Part shown: positions 1-8,072 of the stretch, one piece after another | How the letters are laid out: every line of letters begins with the position of its first letter | Numbering within the stretch: position 1 is the stretch's first letter | Assembly (NCBI GenBank): GCA_900555725.1 | Contig: USMD01000038.1 | Span: forward strand, 1 to 16,404 | From: an uncultured Garciella sp. | Lineage (GTDB): Bacteria > Bacillota > Clostridia > Eubacteriales > Garciellaceae | Length of the DNA: 16,404 bases | Reading direction: 5' to 3' | Notes under the pieces: model-generated | What the model was told of the DNA's origin: nothing | The model's database searches: none | Seen by the model: only the letters and a program-made list of their open reading frames with translations | Position numbers and translations under genes: made by a program

Positions 1-42
1 CGCGTAAGATCGTCGGCAGCGTCAGATGTGTATAAGAGACAG
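1..42. other. Illumina Nextera adapter (read 1 side) with i5 index
   Basis: Positions 10-42 are the Nextera read-1 transposase adapter, ending in the 19-bp Tn5 mosaic end AGATGTGTATAAGAGACAG at 24-42. The preceding eight bases, GCGTAAGA at 2-9, match an i5 index (S517 from memory). This is library sequence, not genome, and biological sequence starts at about 43. Confidence 0.97.
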
Positions 43-1433
43 TTATCATGCAGCATATTTTCATAAGCCTCTTCAATATCCTTATATATACCTAATGTAA
101 TGGATGCAATCATAGCAGCACCTAGGGAAGATGCCTCATTATTTTTATATCTTGCAACTTTCTTATTAAATACGCTTGATTGAATGGAACAAAATAGATC
201 AGATTTCACCATTCCTCCTGCCACGCTTATGGTATTAATATTACCTATTAATTTTTCAATCAAGTTAATGTTATCAAAAATTTCCACCGAAATTCCTTCT
301 AAAATAGATCTTGTCAGTGCCCCGCGTTTTGTTCCAAGTGATAAATTAAAAAATAATCCTTTAGAAATTGGATTCCAATAGGGTGCTGCACTCCCTTCAA
401 AATGAGGAATCATTAACACTCCATTAGCCCCTGCCGGTATCTCTTTAGCTTCTTGATTCATGATTTCATATGGATTTTTTTCATTTTTTAATTCAGGATA
501 GAATTGTTCTTTGAACCATCTGTATATTGCCCCTGTATTAAAAATACCTGCTTCCATAATCCACTGGCCTGCTACAGCAGAGGCTTGGCATAATACCCTA
601 GCTTGTGTATCAAATACAGGTTTATCCACAGCGGAAATGACGAAAGATCCTGTTCCCGTATTTGCTTCAGCTAAACCCGGTTTTAATACCTCAAGGGCAA
701 CAGCAGCATTTTGCTGATCCCCACCAGACATAATAACGGGGATTCCTGAAGAAAGATTGGTTTTCTCTGCAATATTCTCCAATAAATATCCTGCTATACT
801 TCCAGGAGGTAGAAGTTCTGGAAGTTTTTCTTCAGTAATACCTGCTATATTCAGCAAATCCGTATCCCATTGAAAGTTCTCAATGTTCATAAGCATTGTT
901 CTACAGCCTTGAGTGTAATCGGTTTTATAATTTCCTGTCAAAAAATATACTACTAGGTCTTGTACTCCTATAAATTTATGGGATTTATTATAAATCTCTC
1001 TTTGGTTTTCCTTTAACCACATAATCTTTGGAAGAACAAAATAAGGATTTACTCTAAGTCCTGTCTTTTTATACAATCCTTCTAAGGTATACTCTTGAAT
1101 TAACTGTTCACATTGACCAATGGTACGTTTATCTTGCCACATAATTGCACTTCTTAAAGGACTCCCTTTTTCATCCATAGGAATTAATGAGGATCTTTGG
1201 GATGTAATGGCAATGGCCTGTGGAACCTCATTATTTTCTGTAAAATATCTAGAGACTTGGCTTAAACAATGGATAACAGATCTTTTCCAAGAATCTGGAT
1301 CTTGCTCAACATACCTTGGCTGAGGATAATCACAATAATATTCACAGTAGGTCTCTGCCTTTTTTTCCCCTTTAAGGTTATATACAATTGCTCTCATTCC
1401 AGAGGTACCCACGTCTAAAGAAATTATGCTCAT
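43..1433 (-). CDS. FGGY-family carbohydrate kinase (C-terminus cut by contig end)
   Basis: ATP-dependent sugar kinase of the FGGY (xylulokinase/gluconokinase/LsrK) fold, cytoplasmic. It was read by hand from ATG 1431-1433 (MSIISLDVGTSGMRAIVYN) with no stop down to the adapter, giving about 463 codons of a family usually near 500, so roughly 30-50 residues are missing. The N-terminal phosphate loop is DVGTSG (D7). The catalytic-base motif MSGGDQQNAA puts Asp at about 239. ANTGTGSF and ISVAGGMVKSD are the C-terminal nucleotide-binding segments, and SAAPYWNP leads into the FGGY signature region. An AGAAGAGGG-type RBS precedes the start. It is the last gene of the operon seen, 58 bp after the GntP permease. 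The substrate cannot be told from motifs; a YoaC-like kinase is one possibility because a YoaD-like dehydrogenase is in the same operon. Confidence 0.9.
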
Positions 1434-1491
1434 AAGCTTTTCCCTCTTCTCTTTTTTGTAATTATTTGTTAAAATTATATCAACAAGTTTT

Positions 1492-2871
1492 TTATAGTAA
1501 TCCTGGTAAAGATGTGGTAAAGAAACTTAGGGCAACCACAATCATTAAAGCTGTAATACTAGAAATAGTCCCTGCAACAGTCCAGGCCTGTAAGGTTTGC
1601 TTAGTGCTAAAATTACTAAATCTACTTACAACCCAGAATCCTGAATCGTTAGGTAGGGATAATCCAATCCCGCCAGCACAAATTGCAAGCCCCACAAGTA
1701 AGGGAGATACATTTGGCAGATTAGCTACCACAGGCGCAAACATTGCAGATGTTGTCACTAGTGCAACTGTAGTAGAGCCTTGGGACCCTCTAAGAACAAT
1801 GCTAATAATAAAAGCAGCAATGATTAAGCCAGCGCCATTACCACCCATTAGTCCTGACATACTATCTACTAGTGAATCCCCAATTCCTGTCATTTTAATA
1901 ATTTGACCAAAAGCTCCCCCAGCACCTGTAATTGCAAGAATGGAACCTGCTTGGGTAGTTGCCTCACTAATAGCATCATTAATGGATATGTCAAGATAAG
2001 GTTCCAACATCAAAAATGCTACAATGGTACCGATTAACAATGCGATATTTTTATTTCCTAAGAAACTAAAAATAGTATAGGCAGCAGAGTTCTCTTTAAA
2101 TACTAAAGAAGCTACCGTACCAAGTAAGATGATAATGATTGGTAAGATAATCAAGAAAATCCCCAATCCACCAGAAGGAAGTTTTTTACTAGCTTCTGTC
2201 ACTGATATCTCTTCTTCTACATTATCAAAGGAATCTGCAAAATTATTTGAAAACTCCGGTTTCTTTCCTATAAATTTACCATAGGCCACACCCCCCACTA
2301 AAGAAGCAGGAATAGCAGCTATAATACTGTAAAGTAAGAACCATCCGATATTTACCCCCATAGTACCCGCTACAGCTATAGGTCCAGGTGTTGGAATAAC
2401 CATTGCATGAGTAGTAATAAGACCCACAGCCAATGCAGTTACAAGAGTAACAAAGCGAATCTTCCCCTTTTTTGAAATCGATTTAATTAAGTTTACTAAT
2501 ATGACAAAAGCCGCATCAAAAAATACAGGTATTGATACAATAACTCCCGTTAAGTTAATGGCCAAAGGTGCCCTTTTTTCACCAGTTGCTTTAAGAAGTA
2601 AAACAGCAATTTGGCTAGTGCATCCCGATACATGTAAGAGATGGCCTAAAGCCACCCCAAGGATAATAATGATCCCTATTCCTTCTAAAGTACCTCCAAA
2701 TCCAGCAGCTAATCCATTTGCTAATTCAATCAAGTCCATTCCTGAACCAACACCCATTATAAGCCCACCGATTAAAAGGGCTAGGAATGGGTGTAATTTA
2801 TATTTAATAATAGATATCAAAACAAAAGCCAAAGAAATTACAAAAACAATCAATAATCCCGTTAAATTCAT
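1492..2871 (-). CDS. GntP-family gluconate/sugar-acid:H+ symporter
   Basis: 459-residue polytopic membrane permease of the GntP family (gluconate, fructuronate, D-serine and related carboxylates). Hydrophobic segments run almost end to end, about 12 or more, beginning at residues 3-20 with no cleavable signal peptide. Family hallmarks are GVALGHLLHVSGCTSQIA followed by an SIPVFFDAAFVIL segment (residues about 72-125), the loop VIPTPGPIAVAG (about 158-169), and the C-terminal GGIGLSLPNDSGFW. Length is normal for the family (about 440-460). The ATG at 2869-2871 has a GGAGAGG RBS. It lies 27 bp after the aldolase and 58 bp before the kinase, all on one strand, so it most likely imports the substrate of this operon. 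The exact sugar acid is not determined by sequence. Confidence 0.93.
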   Translation of the reverse strand: MNLTGLLIVFVISLAFVLISIIKYKLHPFLALLIGGLIMGVGSGMDLIELANGLAAGFGGTLEGIGIIIILGVALGHLLHVSGCTSQIAVLLLKATGEKRAPLAINLTGVIVSIPVFFDAAFVILVNLIKSISKKGKIRFVTLVTALAVGLITTHAMVIPTPGPIAVAGTMGVNIGWFLLYSIIAAIPASLVGGVAYGKFIGKKPEFSNNFADSFDNVEEEISVTEASKKLPSGGLGIFLIILPIIIILLGTVASLVFKENSAAYTIFSFLGNKNIALLIGTIVAFLMLEPYLDISINDAISEATTQAGSILAITGAGGAFGQIIKMTGIGDSLVDSMSGLMGGNGAGLIIAAFIISIVLRGSQGSTTVALVTTSAMFAPVVANLPNVSPLLVGLAICAGGIGLSLPNDSGFWVVSRFSNFSTKQTLQAWTVAGTISSITALMIVVALSFFTTSLPGLL

Positions 2872-2898
2872 AAATTACACCTCTCCTTTTTTTAAACA

Positions 2899-3735
2899 CT
2901 ACTTTCTATAAAGTTCTATATGTTTTTTTACTACTTCTTTTACATATTGCACTTGATTTAATGACAATACTGCAAAATGAGGTTGTTTCTTCGATAATAA
3001 TTCTGCTGATTTTTCAATAGCAAAGTTTGATATTTCAGTATTTACATTAATCTTTGAAATCCCATTTTTAATACAATTCAAAATGTCTTCTTGAGGTGTC
3101 CCCGAGCCCCCATGCAATACTAAAGGTATGGAAAGTTTTTCATTAATACTCTTTAGAATATCAATTCTTATATTTGGTTTTCCTTTATATAGTCCATGTA
3201 CCGTTCCTATAGATACAGCCAAAGTATCTACCCCTGTATTTTCTACAAAAATTTTTGCAGCCTCTGGATCTGTATAGGCTTCAACATCTGATGCACTTCC
3301 TTCATGGGATTTTTCCCCTGCCGCTAAACTTCCGAGTTCAGCCTCTACGGAAACTCCACAGGCATGAGCTATGTCACAAACAAGTTTTGTATTTTTCATA
3401 TTTTCTTCAAAGGGCAACGCTGAGCCATCATACATAACCGAACCAAATCCAACTTTTATAGCTCTATAAATAGTATCTAGATCCTTACAATGATCTAAAT
3501 GAAGACAAACTGGAATAGAAATATTCTGTGCTATACTTTTTACAATTGCACTGGCAGTTTCTAAAGACATATTATCTAAATATTTAGCCCCAAAAGCAAC
3601 TATAATTGATGTATTGCTCTCTGATCCTGCATCAATAATTCCTTTAAATGTCTCATAGTTATATCCATTAAAAGAGCCCACTGCATATTTATTTCTATAG
3701 GCTACATTTAATATAAAACTTAAATCTGTAAGCAT
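2899..3735 (-). CDS. Class II (zinc) fructose/tagatose-bisphosphate-type aldolase
   Basis: 278-residue TIM-barrel aldolase of the FbaA/KbaY/GatY/IolJ family, which reversibly cleaves a phosphorylated ketose or keto-sugar acid to DHAP (or an analogue) and an aldehyde. The active site looks intact: HLDHC at 79-83 gives catalytic Asp81 and zinc ligand His82; VEAELG gives Glu133; GTVHG gives His180; LHGGSG at 207-212 gives His208 and the phosphate loop; KINVNTE at 228-234 is the second phosphate-binding segment. Length fits the short KbaY/GatY/IolJ type (about 280-290). AAGGGGAG precedes the ATG. Only 12 bp separate it from the upstream dehydrogenase, so they are probably co-transcribed. Whether it acts on a ketose bisphosphate or a dehydro-deoxy acid phosphate (IolJ-like) is unknown. 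Confidence 0.93.
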   Translation of the reverse strand: MLTDLSFILNVAYRNKYAVGSFNGYNYETFKGIIDAGSESNTSIIVAFGAKYLDNMSLETASAIVKSIAQNISIPVCLHLDHCKDLDTIYRAIKVGFGSVMYDGSALPFEENMKNTKLVCDIAHACGVSVEAELGSLAAGEKSHEGSASDVEAYTDPEAAKIFVENTGVDTLAVSIGTVHGLYKGKPNIRIDILKSINEKLSIPLVLHGGSGTPQEDILNCIKNGISKINVNTEISNFAIEKSAELLSKKQPHFAVLSLNQVQYVKEVVKKHIELYRK

Positions 3736-3747
3736 ATTTTTCTCCCC

Positions 3748-4842
3748 TTATTCGTTCATTTCTTTCAACCATGCTTTAAAAGTTTCATTTTCAAGAACTT
3801 CAGGATTCACAATAAATCTTGCTTGTTCTCCCCTTAAGAATTTTGCTATATCTTCTATTAATAAATATGGTGAATTTGTAAGGGCTTCTTTGGTAGTTCC
3901 TGCAATATGAGTTGTTAAAGTCACGTTGTCAAGTTTTAAAAACTCACTATCCTCTTCAATGGGTTCAGTAGTGAAAACATCCAATGCTGCACCCATGATT
4001 TTTCTATTCTTTAATGCTTGTGCTAAAGCTTTTTGATCCACTAAACCTGCTCTTCCTGTATTAATAAAGTAAGCTGTAGGCTTCATTAAGGAAATTTCCC
4101 TTTCTCCAATCATGCCTCTATTTTCATCAGTCAAACGAGCGTGTATAGATACAAAATCACTCTCTTTTAATAAATCATCTAACTCTACCCTTGTAGCCCC
4201 TAAGCTTTCGATATCTTCTTTTGATGCATAGGGATCGTAAACAATTACATTTACATCAAATCCAGATAGTTTTTTGGTAACGAGTCTTCCAATATTTCCA
4301 AAACCTACTAACCCTACAGTTTTATCATGCATTTCAGGAATGTAGTCACTATTTATAAAGGTCTTTCTCCATTCTCCATTTTGTATTGCATTATGGGCTC
4401 TAGCAATATTTCTACACTCTGCTAGCATCATTCCAACAGTAAAATCAGAAACTGCATGGGCATTACGTCCTCTTACATTAAATACTAAAATTCCTCTTTT
4501 GGTAGCCTCCTGCACATTTACATTTTCTAGTCCAGCTCTAGATACTCCCACAATCTTAAGATTAGGCATAGCATCCATTACTTTGCTAGATACAGGAACA
4601 AATAACCCCATTAAAGCTTGTGCATCTTTTCCTTCCTTAAGAATGGTTTCATCTACTTCTTCCATTTCTGGTCCTCTTTTTTCTACCTCAAGTCTTCTAT
4701 ACTGTAGTTGGTCCCAATTTGTTTCCCAGTCACTTACTACGATATTGTTTCCATATTGACTTAGATACTTGTTCCAAGCTCTTTCAAATCCTTCTCCACC
4801 AATCATAGCATCTCCCAAAAGAATTCCTTTCATTTCTTTCAT
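3748..4842 (-). CDS. D-isomer-specific 2-hydroxyacid dehydrogenase (YoaD-like)
   Basis: 364-residue NAD(P)-dependent dehydrogenase of the phosphoglycerate dehydrogenase/2-ketogluconate reductase superfamily, interconverting a 2-hydroxy acid and a 2-keto acid. The Rossmann motif is G180-x-G182-x-x-G185, with Asp203 (VYDPYAS) suggesting NAD preference. The catalytic set is present: Arg264 in NTGRAGLVD, Glu293 in TTEP, His312 in THIAG. The N-terminal half has an extra stretch (residues about 35-70, Trp/Glu-rich) relative to a minimal family member. It is the first gene of the operon, with an 81-nt leader holding a 46-bp palindrome, and AAAGGGGT as RBS. From memory, Bacillus subtilis pairs a similar enzyme (YoaD) with an FGGY kinase (YoaC); here a GntP permease and an aldolase join them. 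The start at 4842 is supported by the RBS; Met4 is an alternative. Confidence 0.92.
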   Translation of the reverse strand: MKEMKGILLGDAMIGGEGFERAWNKYLSQYGNNIVVSDWETNWDQLQYRRLEVEKRGPEMEEVDETILKEGKDAQALMGLFVPVSSKVMDAMPNLKIVGVSRAGLENVNVQEATKRGILVFNVRGRNAHAVSDFTVGMMLAECRNIARAHNAIQNGEWRKTFINSDYIPEMHDKTVGLVGFGNIGRLVTKKLSGFDVNVIVYDPYASKEDIESLGATRVELDDLLKESDFVSIHARLTDENRGMIGEREISLMKPTAYFINTGRAGLVDQKALAQALKNRKIMGAALDVFTTEPIEEDSEFLKLDNVTLTTHIAGTTKEALTNSPYLLIEDIAKFLRGEQARFIVNPEVLENETFKAWLKEMNE

Positions 4843-4873
4843 CTGAACATTACCCCTTTCCTCATTATTTTAG

Positions 4874-4919
4874 TAGTAATATTACCACTTAATTATATAA
4901 TTAAGTGGTAATATTACTA
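4874..4919. promoter_or_regulatory. Perfect 46-bp palindrome, probable operator of the catabolic operon
   Basis: Every base from 4874 to 4896 pairs with 4897 to 4919. Each arm contains a smaller self-palindromic decamer, GTAATATTAC (4876-4885 and 4908-4917), with centres 32 bp (about three helical turns) apart. It lies immediately downstream of the predicted transcription start, a position typical for repressor blockage, and next to an RpiR-type regulator gene. In the mRNA it could also fold into a stable hairpin near the 5' end, so an RNA-level role is an alternative. Confidence 0.75.
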
Positions 4920-4929
4920 TCTTAATTTA

Positions 4930-4958
4930 ATAATACAATTTTCTTATTTGTAAGTCAA
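4930..4958 (-). promoter_or_regulatory. Sigma-A promoter of the dehydrogenase-aldolase-permease-kinase operon
   Basis: On the minus strand, -35 TTGACT (4953-4958) and -10 TATTAT (4930-4935) are separated by exactly 17 bp. Transcription should start near 4923, giving an 81-nt leader to the dehydrogenase ATG. The promoter lies downstream of the regulator's terminator, so the operon is transcribed separately from the regulator. Confidence 0.8.
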
Positions 4959-5000
4959 TAAAAAATATTTCTTTAACAATCATTCCTGTTGAGAAAATAT

Positions 5001-5046
5001 AAAAAAGGAATTTGAATTATTTTTTCTATAATCCAAATTCCTTTTC
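5001..5046 (-). terminator. Rho-independent terminator of the RpiR-type regulator
   Basis: Arms at 5003-5020 and 5028-5046 form a long A/T-rich stem built around AAGGAATTTG/CAAATTCCTT with one mismatch zone and a loop of about 7 nt. In the minus-strand transcript it ends in a run of six U, and it starts 27 bp after the regulator's stop codon. Confidence 0.8.
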
Positions 5047-5072
5047 ATATCCTTTTTATAGAGCACTATAAA

Positions 5073-5921
5073 TCAAGTTTTGTTTTTAGAAACAACGATA
5101 CGTGATTTGTGTATTTGTGGTAATATTTTTTCACCAATTTTCACTATAATAGATGTATAAATCATATCAATGATAGCTAATTGGATGATTCTTGATGCCA
5201 TAGCATCTGATCGAAATTTTGTCTCAATAGATGAACTACAAATAGTATGTTGAGCCTCATTTGCTAAGGTAGATCTTTCAAAGCTTGTAATTGCTATCAC
5301 ATCACAATTCTGCTCCCCTGCTATAGTAACACCATCCAATATTTCACGACTTTCTCCTGTATGGGATACTGCAATGCATAAGTCTTCTTGAGTTAAATTA
5401 CTAGATAAAATATTTATAATATGCGGATCATTACTATGGACAACATGAAATCCTAGTTTAATTAATTTATGATATAAGTCCGCTGCGATATAACCTGAAG
5501 CCCCTACCCCTATTACCAAAATTTCATTCGCATTGATGATTCTCTCAACAGTGTTTTCTATTTCCTTAGGATCAATAATTTCTCTACTATCCTTTATAGA
5601 ACTTATAATAGATGAAATTACCTTATTTACGATTTCATTTACGGAATCCCCAAAATGTATGTCTTCATAAAGAAATTCTTTCTTATTCTGTGAAATTCCT
5701 TGGGTTAAGTTTATCTTAAAGATTTGATAAGATTGATAATCTATCTTATGAAGAAATCTTAAAACCGTTGTTTCACTTACTCCACAAGCAGTAGCAAGCT
5801 CATTTAAAGTATTATGCATAACCAAATTGGGATTGTTTAGTACATAATCAGCTACAATTTTTTGGGATTCAGACAACATATTGTACTTGGTTCTAATCAG
5901 GGAAAATATATTACTTCTCAA
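5073..5921 (-). CDS. MurR/RpiR-family transcriptional regulator (HTH + SIS domain)
   Basis: 282-residue sugar-phosphate-responsive regulator. Residues about 1-77 form the RpiR-type helix-turn-helix domain (LSESQKIVADYVLNNP, then ELATACGVSETTVLRFLHKIDYQ). Residues about 120-260 are a SIS sugar-phosphate-binding domain: ILVIGVGASGYIAADLYHKL, then AVSHTGESREILDGV with the typical Ser/Thr phosphate loop, then AITSF. The start is TTG at 5919-5921, supported by GGAGG eight bases upstream; no ATG upstream is better placed. Length is normal (about 280). It lies just upstream of the catabolic operon on the same strand, with its own terminator, and is the obvious candidate to bind the 46-bp palindrome. 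The effector is probably a phosphorylated intermediate made by the FGGY kinase (inference). Confidence 0.93.
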   Translation of the reverse strand: MRSNIFSLIRTKYNMLSESQKIVADYVLNNPNLVMHNTLNELATACGVSETTVLRFLHKIDYQSYQIFKINLTQGISQNKKEFLYEDIHFGDSVNEIVNKVISSIISSIKDSREIIDPKEIENTVERIINANEILVIGVGASGYIAADLYHKLIKLGFHVVHSNDPHIINILSSNLTQEDLCIAVSHTGESREILDGVTIAGEQNCDVIAITSFERSTLANEAQHTICSSSIETKFRSDAMASRIIQLAIIDMIYTSIIVKIGEKILPQIHKSRIVVSKNKT

Positions 5922-6049
5922 AAATTGTACCTCCTATATATAATATTCTTTAAATAAAATGGAAACTTTTACCCTTTATAATAAATGTTCTTATTTATTG
6001 TATCTTTCAATAAAAAATTTATAATCTCTAACTTATCAAATACATCTAT

Positions 6050-6070
6050 TAGTACGGGAAGTGCATACTT
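6050..6070. promoter_or_regulatory. Possible operator (AGTAC ... GCATACT) upstream of nitroreductase
   Basis: AGTA at 6051-6054 and TACT at 6066-6069 are inverted arms, with a fifth position mismatched, in a small GC-richer island. The site overlaps the -35 of the predicted nitroreductase promoter. Its spacing recalls operators of HxlR-type redox or aldehyde sensors, which often control nitroreductase genes, but the arms are short and no regulator gene is adjacent. Confidence 0.25.
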
Positions 6071-6096
6071 GTAATTTTTCTGTCAATAATTATAAT
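6069..6096 (+). promoter_or_regulatory. Candidate promoter of the nitroreductase gene
   Basis: -35 TTGTAA (6069-6074), 16-bp spacer, -10 TATAAT (6091-6096). The -10 is a perfect consensus match, 39 bp upstream of the ATG. The start would be near 6103, leaving room for the AAAGGAG RBS. Confidence 0.55.
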
Positions 6097-6134
6097 TATA
6101 TTAAAGAAAAAATAATAAGTAAAGGAGATGCCTT

Positions 6135-6677
6135 ATGAATACTTTAGAAGCGATTGCAAAAAGGAGAAGTATTAGAAAATATAAAGCTGAACAAATCAAA
6201 GATTCCGATTTACAAAAGATTATTAAAGCAGGACAAAGTGCACCAAATGCTGGACCCTTTCAAATCTCTGTAATTCAAAATGCAGACTTATTAACAAAAA
6301 TTTCTGAGCTATCATTAACTGGTATGAAAAATTCTGGAAATGATTTTTTGATGGAAAGAGCTGCCCTACCAGGATATAATCCAACCTATGGTGCCCCAAC
6401 TTTAATAGTTCTTTCTGCCCCTAAAGAAAATCCTTATAGTTCAGCTAATACATCTACTACTGCAGCCAATATGACCATTGCTGCAACAGATCTAGGACTT
6501 GGTTCTTGCTACATGGTAACTCCACAACTTGCCTTTCACCAAGATCCTTCCTTAGCAAAAGAAGCTGATATCCCTGAAGGTTACTCGGTTATGTGTTGCG
6601 TTCTTCTAGGCTATGCTGATGGCAATGCCTTTAGTACCGAAAGAGCTGAGATGGACAACGTAAACTATGTAAAATAG
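6135..6677 (+). CDS. Nitroreductase-family FMN oxidoreductase
   Basis: 180-residue FMN-dependent NAD(P)H oxidoreductase of the short nitroreductase type, a cytoplasmic homodimer in the family. FMN-binding signatures: AIAKRRSIRKYKAEQI at residues 6-21 (Arg10, Arg11, Ser12 and Arg14 contact FMN phosphate in relatives); SAPNAGPFQ at 35-43; TTAANMTIAATDLGLGSCYM at 108-127, the conserved helix and Gly-rich turn; and PEGYSVMCCVLLGYADG at 147-163. AAAGGAGATG precedes the ATG. It stands alone between a promoter and its own terminator. Substrates in this family range from quinones and nitroaromatics to flavins and dehalogenation substrates; the sequence does not choose between them. The motif set fits the family; the physiological role is not known. 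Confidence 0.92.
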   Translation: MNTLEAIAKRRSIRKYKAEQIKDSDLQKIIKAGQSAPNAGPFQISVIQNADLLTKISELSLTGMKNSGNDFLMERAALPGYNPTYGAPTLIVLSAPKENPYSSANTSTTAANMTIAATDLGLGSCYMVTPQLAFHQDPSLAKEADIPEGYSVMCCVLLGYADGNAFSTERAEMDNVNYVK

Positions 6678-6698
6678 TGTCTATCCATAAAAAACTTT

Positions 6699-6740
6699 AT
6701 CGCCGATTCAAATACATATTTTACGGAGATCGGCGATTTT
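6699..6740 (+). terminator. Terminator of the nitroreductase gene
   Basis: A 9-bp perfect GC-containing stem, ATCGCCGAT (6699-6707) with ATCGGCGAT (6729-6737), is followed by TTTTCTT. The 21-nt loop is longer than usual. It starts 22 bp after the stop codon, so the downstream acyltransferase probably has its own promoter or depends on read-through. Confidence 0.7.
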
Positions 6741-6785
6741 CTTAAATTATATACTAGCCATCTAAAAATGAAATGAGGAAGAGGT

Positions 6786-8057
6786 ATGAAACAGCGAAAA
6801 AGAGTAGAGTGGACTAGATTAGAAAATGCCTCAAAGATCTTTCCCGCAACTTATAATAATCTAGATACTAAGGTATTTCGCCTTGGCTGTGAGTTATATG
6901 AAGCTATAAAACCAGAAATTTTACAAAGAGCATTGGATGAAACTATGGAAAGCTTTCCTTTATATCAATCAGTCTTAAGAAGAGGGGCTTTTTGGTATTA
7001 TTTTGAAAGCAGTGATATCCGTCCTATAGTGGAAAGGGAATCCAGACCGATTTGTGCTCCTATTTATCATAAAAATAGGAGGAATTTATTGTTTCGAGTG
7101 TTTTACTATCATAATAGAATCAATCTTGAAATATTTCATGCCCTTTCCGATGGAACTGGAGCTCTTTGGTTTTTACAAACTCTAATCTATTACTATTTGG
7201 TTTTTGCCCACAAAGAAACCTTTCAAAGCAAAAAACCTGAATTAAATATTCATGCCTCTGTTATCGAAAAAATGGATGATAGCTTTGGAAAGTATTTCCC
7301 AGGAGAAAATGTTATTAAAGATAGGATAAAGAAACATAAAATTTCCCGAGTCTATCATATCCGCGGAAATAAATTAGAGGAAAATAGGATGAATCTAATA
7401 GAAGGTTGTATGTCTGCTAAGGCTGTTTTAGAATTGGCCCATAAATATCATACTACCTTAACTATATTAATCACTGCCCTATTTATTTACTCTATTTTCA
7501 AGGAAATGCCAGCTTATAGAAAAAATCATCCTATTGTTTTGTCGGTCCCCATTAATCTAAGGCAATTTTTCCCTTCAGAAACTGCAAGAAATTTTTTTAG
7601 TACCATGAATATAAGCTATAACTTTGGAAAGGGGGATACAAAATTTAAAGACGTCATTGAAAGGGTAAGGAAAAGTTTTGAAAAAGAGTTACAAGAAGAA
7701 CAATTAATGTGGAAATTAAATCAATTCATGTCCTTAGAAAGGCATCCTTTAGTTAGAATCCTTCCTCTGGTTATAAAGGACATCTCTCTTCGCATTGCAA
7801 ATAAAATAAAAGATAGGGAGATTACCGCAGCCATTACCAATATAGGAACAATTTCTATGCCTTTAGAATTTAAACCTTATATTCAGCAAGTCAATCTTTG
7901 CACCAGCGCCAGAAGGCCTCAAATTAGCGTATGTACCTATCAAGATAGACTGGTAATCAGCTTCACCTCCCCTTTCTTAGAAACCGAAATACAAAGAAAC
8001 TTTTTTCAGTTTCTTTCTAAAAGAGGAATTGAAATCCAGATTGCATCAAATTTATAA
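6786..8057 (+). CDS. Condensation-domain-like acyltransferase (COG4908 / alcohol acetyltransferase type)
   Basis: 423-residue protein of the CoA-dependent acyltransferase/NRPS condensation superfamily, standing alone without carrier or adenylation domains. The active-site motif is HALSDGTG at 118-125, a variant of HHxxxDG with one of the two histidines replaced (Phe117-His118). SVPINLRQFFPSETARNFF at 253-271 and TNIGTISMP at 351-359 are typical of the stand-alone COG4908 and wax-ester/alcohol-acetyltransferase-like relatives. No signal peptide is seen. AGGAAGAGG precedes the ATG. It is followed after 15 bp by the DUF6320 membrane protein, a pairing I recall from other Clostridia. It probably transfers an acyl group to an alcohol, lipid or surface glycan, with the membrane partner placing it at the membrane (inference). 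The natural acceptor is unknown. Confidence 0.82.
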   Translation: MKQRKRVEWTRLENASKIFPATYNNLDTKVFRLGCELYEAIKPEILQRALDETMESFPLYQSVLRRGAFWYYFESSDIRPIVERESRPICAPIYHKNRRNLLFRVFYYHNRINLEIFHALSDGTGALWFLQTLIYYYLVFAHKETFQSKKPELNIHASVIEKMDDSFGKYFPGENVIKDRIKKHKISRVYHIRGNKLEENRMNLIEGCMSAKAVLELAHKYHTTLTILITALFIYSIFKEMPAYRKNHPIVLSVPINLRQFFPSETARNFFSTMNISYNFGKGDTKFKDVIERVRKSFEKELQEEQLMWKLNQFMSLERHPLVRILPLVIKDISLRIANKIKDREITAAITNIGTISMPLEFKPYIQQVNLCTSARRPQISVCTYQDRLVISFTSPFLETEIQRNFFQFLSKRGIEIQIASNL

Positions 8058-8072
8058 ACAGAGGAGGGCCCT

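Noticed and set aside
1466..2911. Long plus-strand open frames (1466-1906, 2501-2911) opposite the GntP gene
   Set aside because: They are antisense shadows of a well-supported permease gene, with no RBS and low-complexity Pro/Ile/Ala-rich products.
4843..4923. A SAM-I (S-box) riboswitch before the dehydrogenase, as recalled for B. subtilis yoaD
   Set aside because: The leader is only about 81 nt, of which 46 are the palindrome. There is no room for, and no sign of, the four-helix S-box core.
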